A DNA stretch of 64,000 nucleotides from Hyalella azteca (lineage: Eukaryota; Arthropoda; Malacostraca; Amphipoda; Hyalellidae): NCBI RefSeq assembly GCF_000764305.2, contig NW_025940701.1, positions 310,294 through 374,293 of the forward strand, written 5' to 3'. Within the stretch, counting starts at the first letter, position 1; every line of letters begins with the position of its first letter. A program made the position numbers and the translations under genes. The notes beneath the pieces are model-generated. The model saw only the letters and a list, made by a program, of their open reading frames with translations, was not told where the DNA came from and did not search any database. Of the stretch, positions 62,767 to 64,000 are shown piece after piece.

Positions 62767-62814
62767 GCGACTTCCTTTGCTTACTTGTTCCCTCATCGTT
62801 CAATAATATATTTT

Positions 62815-63000
62815 ACGTTAGTTAATAATAAAGTTGTTCATAATTTAGACTTTTTAATGATGTATCAAGAGTAACACTATAAAAGTTTTGCTCATATTTG
62901 ACGCCAAATTAACGATAAAGTTGTTTATAATTTAGCCTTTTTAATGATGTTTCATGAGTAACACAATAAAAGTTTTGCTCATATTTGAAGCCGAATCCTG
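62815..63000. repeat. Direct repeat, about 90 bp, after the stop
   Basis: Two copies of a unit with ataaagttgttcataattta and aaaagttttgctcatatttg a. Confidence 0.88.
62965..62970 (+). terminator. Possible polyadenylation signal AATAAA
   Basis: AATAAA about 200 bases after the TAA stop of exon V; another at 62827-62832 and a third at 63944. The first two sit in a roughly 90-bp direct repeat (62815-63000). In AT-rich DNA this hexamer is common, so support is weak. Confidence 0.3.
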
Positions 63001-64000
63001 ACTGTCTTGTTTTGCGGCTATTGAACACTAAAAGCCGGAGAAGCCAAAATCCGAAATTTTTGGCCAGACGCTCCCCTTATCTTATCTTCTGTTCATTAAA
63101 TACTTTTAACAATCAGCGGAACATGTTTCTCTTACTAACCAAGCAAATATTTGTTTGAATAAATTTGTGAGTGTAGAACTCGATGCAATATACTTCACAT
63201 CTTACTTTCAATATCTCATAAGCGCACACCTCCAAACATACCGGAGTTCTTTTTCATATGCCAAGCCTTCTATTCATGATCGTGTATTAAAATTTGTTAA
63301 TATGTAGCATTTATCTAATTGACTTATAATCGACGTATTGTCATCGAGTCACAGTCATAATATCATTGTCATAATATCACATGTGTATTGTAATATCACA
63401 TGTGTGATATTATTATTTAATTGTGATTATAATTAACCCGTTATATAATCGTTTATAGACGTCGTTACGTTTACCTCATCCACTTTTCTGTCCCGTTTGC
63501 ATGCTTGTAAATTAGCCTAACTCTGCCTCAAAATGTCACCATTTTTCTTGCCTTATTATCCGCAGACGCCATTTCCATCAGCGCCGCTTGTAGTTATGAT
63601 CGCCACGAATGCTGTCACCTGTGACGATAAATTTCATTAAAAGCCTGCACTTTTTGCAACTCATTTCATTTTTCATTTCTTGGAATTCTTGTCTGTTAAG
63701 TTTAAGTTTATTTATGTTAAGTTTAAATTTTTATTATATATCAAAGAACTTTAAATAAGAGCCCTACGGTTAAGCCCCGAAAGGGTTTTCGCTGCCGTAG
63801 ATATGCATACACAAATGTAGATTGTTTCAAGATACTAATTCTAGATTGTTTTCTCCAGCAACCTCATTGAAACCATGTCCAACGCTTTGCGCACTACTCT
63901 GATCCTATCAGTTATAAAGTATTATTCGCTTACCTTCAACCAAAATAAAAATTCAACCTGCTTACTTAGGCCAAAATTATGGCTCTTCACAGATCCCCCC
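63001..64000. other. 3' flank
   Basis: AT-rich. Apart from the candidate exon at 63566 and a tcatgtgtgatatta inverted stretch near 63380-63410, nothing is seen. The window end does not show another gene. Confidence 0.5.
63566..63593 (+). CDS. Camta: Candidate alternative last CAMTA exon
   Basis: A good acceptor (ccttattatccgcag) precedes a frame that joins the donor at 62762: the split Lys codon is followed by RHFHQRRL and a TAG stop at 63591-63593. Basic residues after the last IQ helix are seen in other CAMTAs, but eight residues are too few to judge. A polyadenylation-type AATAAA lies at 63944-63949. Confidence 0.35.

Overview
The window is about 64 kb of an AT-rich animal nuclear genome. 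It holds most of one gene, read on the + strand: CAMTA, a calmodulin-binding transcription activator. I reconstruct 23 coding exons between 12551 and 62766. Nearly every junction has GT..AG ends and the reading phase carries from exon to exon. The protein is CG-1 DNA-binding domain, long low-complexity activation region, TIG/IPT domain, ankyrin segment, then four IQ motifs. The conserved peptides look arthropod-like to me (for example the CG-1 stretch, KRPSVDSGICLS and the C-terminal AARKIQQFMRQ). Introns of up to 9 kb and a heavy load of minisatellites and small inverted-repeat elements suggest a large arthropod genome, perhaps a crustacean. That placement is inference. No prokaryotic genes, rRNA, tRNA or CRISPR array was seen.

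Layout. 1-12550 is upstream sequence (5' intron or intergenic) with minisatellites and MITE-like elements, a long hairpin, and a Nextera mate-pair junction adapter left in the assembly at 7968-8003. 12551-28662 carries the CG-1 domain on six exons. 33207-43939 carries the end of the CG-1 region and the large activation-domain exon, which has a His/Gln tract, two SUMO-type motifs and acidic segments. 44604-45346 is the TIG domain, 46570-49192 the linker and ankyrin part, 50095-59225 a Ser/Pro-rich region with the conserved LAETIIAALPERIK helix, and 60229-62766 the IQ motifs. The 3' end either stops at TAA 62764-62766 or is spliced to a candidate last exon at 63566-63593.

The most striking pattern is not a gene. 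At about ten exons, a piece of the exon edge, usually with its splice site, is repeated in the adjacent intron (exons D, E, G, I, L, M, O, Q2, Q and S by my lettering). At exon E the last 22 coding bases plus the donor have become a 31-bp minisatellite, giving about 15 extra intact copies of the same donor. At exons L and Q2 the duplicated splice site lies a multiple of three bases away with an open frame, so a duplication could have created an in-frame alternative form (36 and 16 residues). At least seven families of short inverted-repeat elements fill the introns, with nested insertions and, for some, readable target-site duplications (TTAA, CWG). Two single Ns (8004 and 49336) mark doubtful joins.
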